The notes under the pieces are model-generated. The model did no database searches. It saw only the letters and a program-made list of their open reading frames with translations, and was not told where the DNA came from. Position numbers and translations under genes: made by a program. A stretch of DNA of 64,000 nucleotides, taken from NCBI GenBank assembly GCA_020637775.1, contig JACKJV010000001.1, forward strand, positions 248,001 through 312,000, read 5' to 3'. This DNA comes from Brucellaceae bacterium (GTDB lineage: Bacteria > Pseudomonadota > Alphaproteobacteria > Rhizobiales > Rhizobiaceae). Positions 63,902-64,000 of the stretch are shown in pieces (the stretch's first letter is position 1; each line of letters begins with the position of its first letter).

Positions 63902-64000
63902 TCACCTGGCCCCGATCCTCGACCCGAAAAGGCTGTTGGATCCGGCCTTCGTGATTCGCACATTCACAATGTCGCCGATTTCGATGTCAGTTTCATCAAG
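63902..64000 (-). CDS. miaB: tRNA-2-methylthio-N6-dimethylallyladenosine synthase MiaB, C-terminal end
   Basis: The last 32 codons of a gene that starts beyond the window. The text DIEIGDIVNVRITKAGSNSL then FGSRIGAR fits the TRAM domain that ends MiaB, and miaB directly before phoH-ybeY is the usual alphaproteobacterial order. MiaB is a radical-SAM enzyme that methylthiolates A37 of certain tRNAs. The catalytic parts are not in the window, so the call rests on this fragment and its place. Confidence 0.75.
   Translation of the reverse strand, partial: LDETDIEIGDIVNVRITKAGSNSLFGSRIGAR

Noticed and set aside
1..64000. tRNA or rRNA genes, CRISPR arrays, insertion sequences, prophage or defence islands
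   Set aside because: No tRNA cloverleaf pattern, spaced direct repeats, transposase or integrase text, or phage genes could be seen by reading both strands; a tRNAscan or Infernal run would be decisive.

Overview
The window is about 64 kb of GC-rich chromosomal DNA from an alphaproteobacterium, most likely of the Hyphomicrobiales (Rhizobiales). This rests on gene order and protein character, not on a database search: a minus-strand run miaB-phoH-ybeY-corC-lnt-phrR-metK-trmB followed by rimP-nusA-ylxR-infB-rbfA-truB and rpsO-pnp, a fabA-fabB-fabI cluster, rpsT upstream of dnaA, and the CpaABCDEF/TadBC form of the tight-adherence pilus genes. Nearly all the DNA is coding. I see no tRNA, rRNA, CRISPR array, prophage, integrase or insertion sequence.

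Layout. (1) 1-6734, plus strand: the end of yejA, then yejB-yejE-yejF, a NUDIX hydrolase and a GhrA-type reductase; the last five are joined by 1-4 nt start/stop overlaps. (2) 6728-9002, minus: an NlpC/P60 cell-wall hydrolase and an M17 leucyl aminopeptidase. (3) 9111-22240: a tad/cpa locus. A TadD lipoprotein (plus) faces a minus-strand run tadC-tadB-cpaF-cpaE-cpaD-cpaC-cpaB, then cpaA, two intact Flp pilins and a third, strongly diverged pilin-like frame. Going the other way are a small secretin-N-domain protein and two TadE/TadG-type pseudopilins. (4) 22282-26690: an orphan PhnD-like binding protein, deoB, mutM, an enoyl-CoA hydratase and rpsT. (5) 26757-34138: a long dnaA leader with a perfect DnaA box and clustered GANTC sites, then dnaA, dnaN, recF, a ThiF/MoeB-like E1 enzyme and the two subunits of aconitase X. 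(6) 34165-41425: a D-2-hydroxyacid dehydrogenase, a secreted SH3 protein, fabA-fabB-fabI, a membrane EAL protein with a broken GGDEF motif, and an RsmC-like methyltransferase. (7) 41504-64000, minus: pnp, rpsO and the translation/transcription operon up to miaB. About 4.6 kb (44461-49063) carrying an ABC transporter, a GNAT protein, a small secreted protein and CorA separates truB from rpsO.

How the genes work together. The tad locus should build and retract Flp pili: CpaA matures the pilins, CpaF powers assembly, TadB/TadC form the inner-membrane platform, CpaE localises the machine, and CpaB/CpaC/CpaD with TadD form the envelope channel. CtrA-like TTAA motifs upstream of tadD and of the small secretin-N protein suggest cell-cycle control. 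The dnaA-dnaN-recF block handles replication initiation, the clamp and gap repair. The fab cluster makes unsaturated fatty acids. The rimP-to-pnp region is ribosome maturation, translation initiation and RNA decay.

No clearly undescribed multi-gene system was found. The items most worth a second look are the diverged third Flp pilin, the dnaA upstream region, the minus-strand terminator just before rimP, the dnaA-dnaN hairpin, and aconitase X beside recF with a Zn-less ThiF protein.
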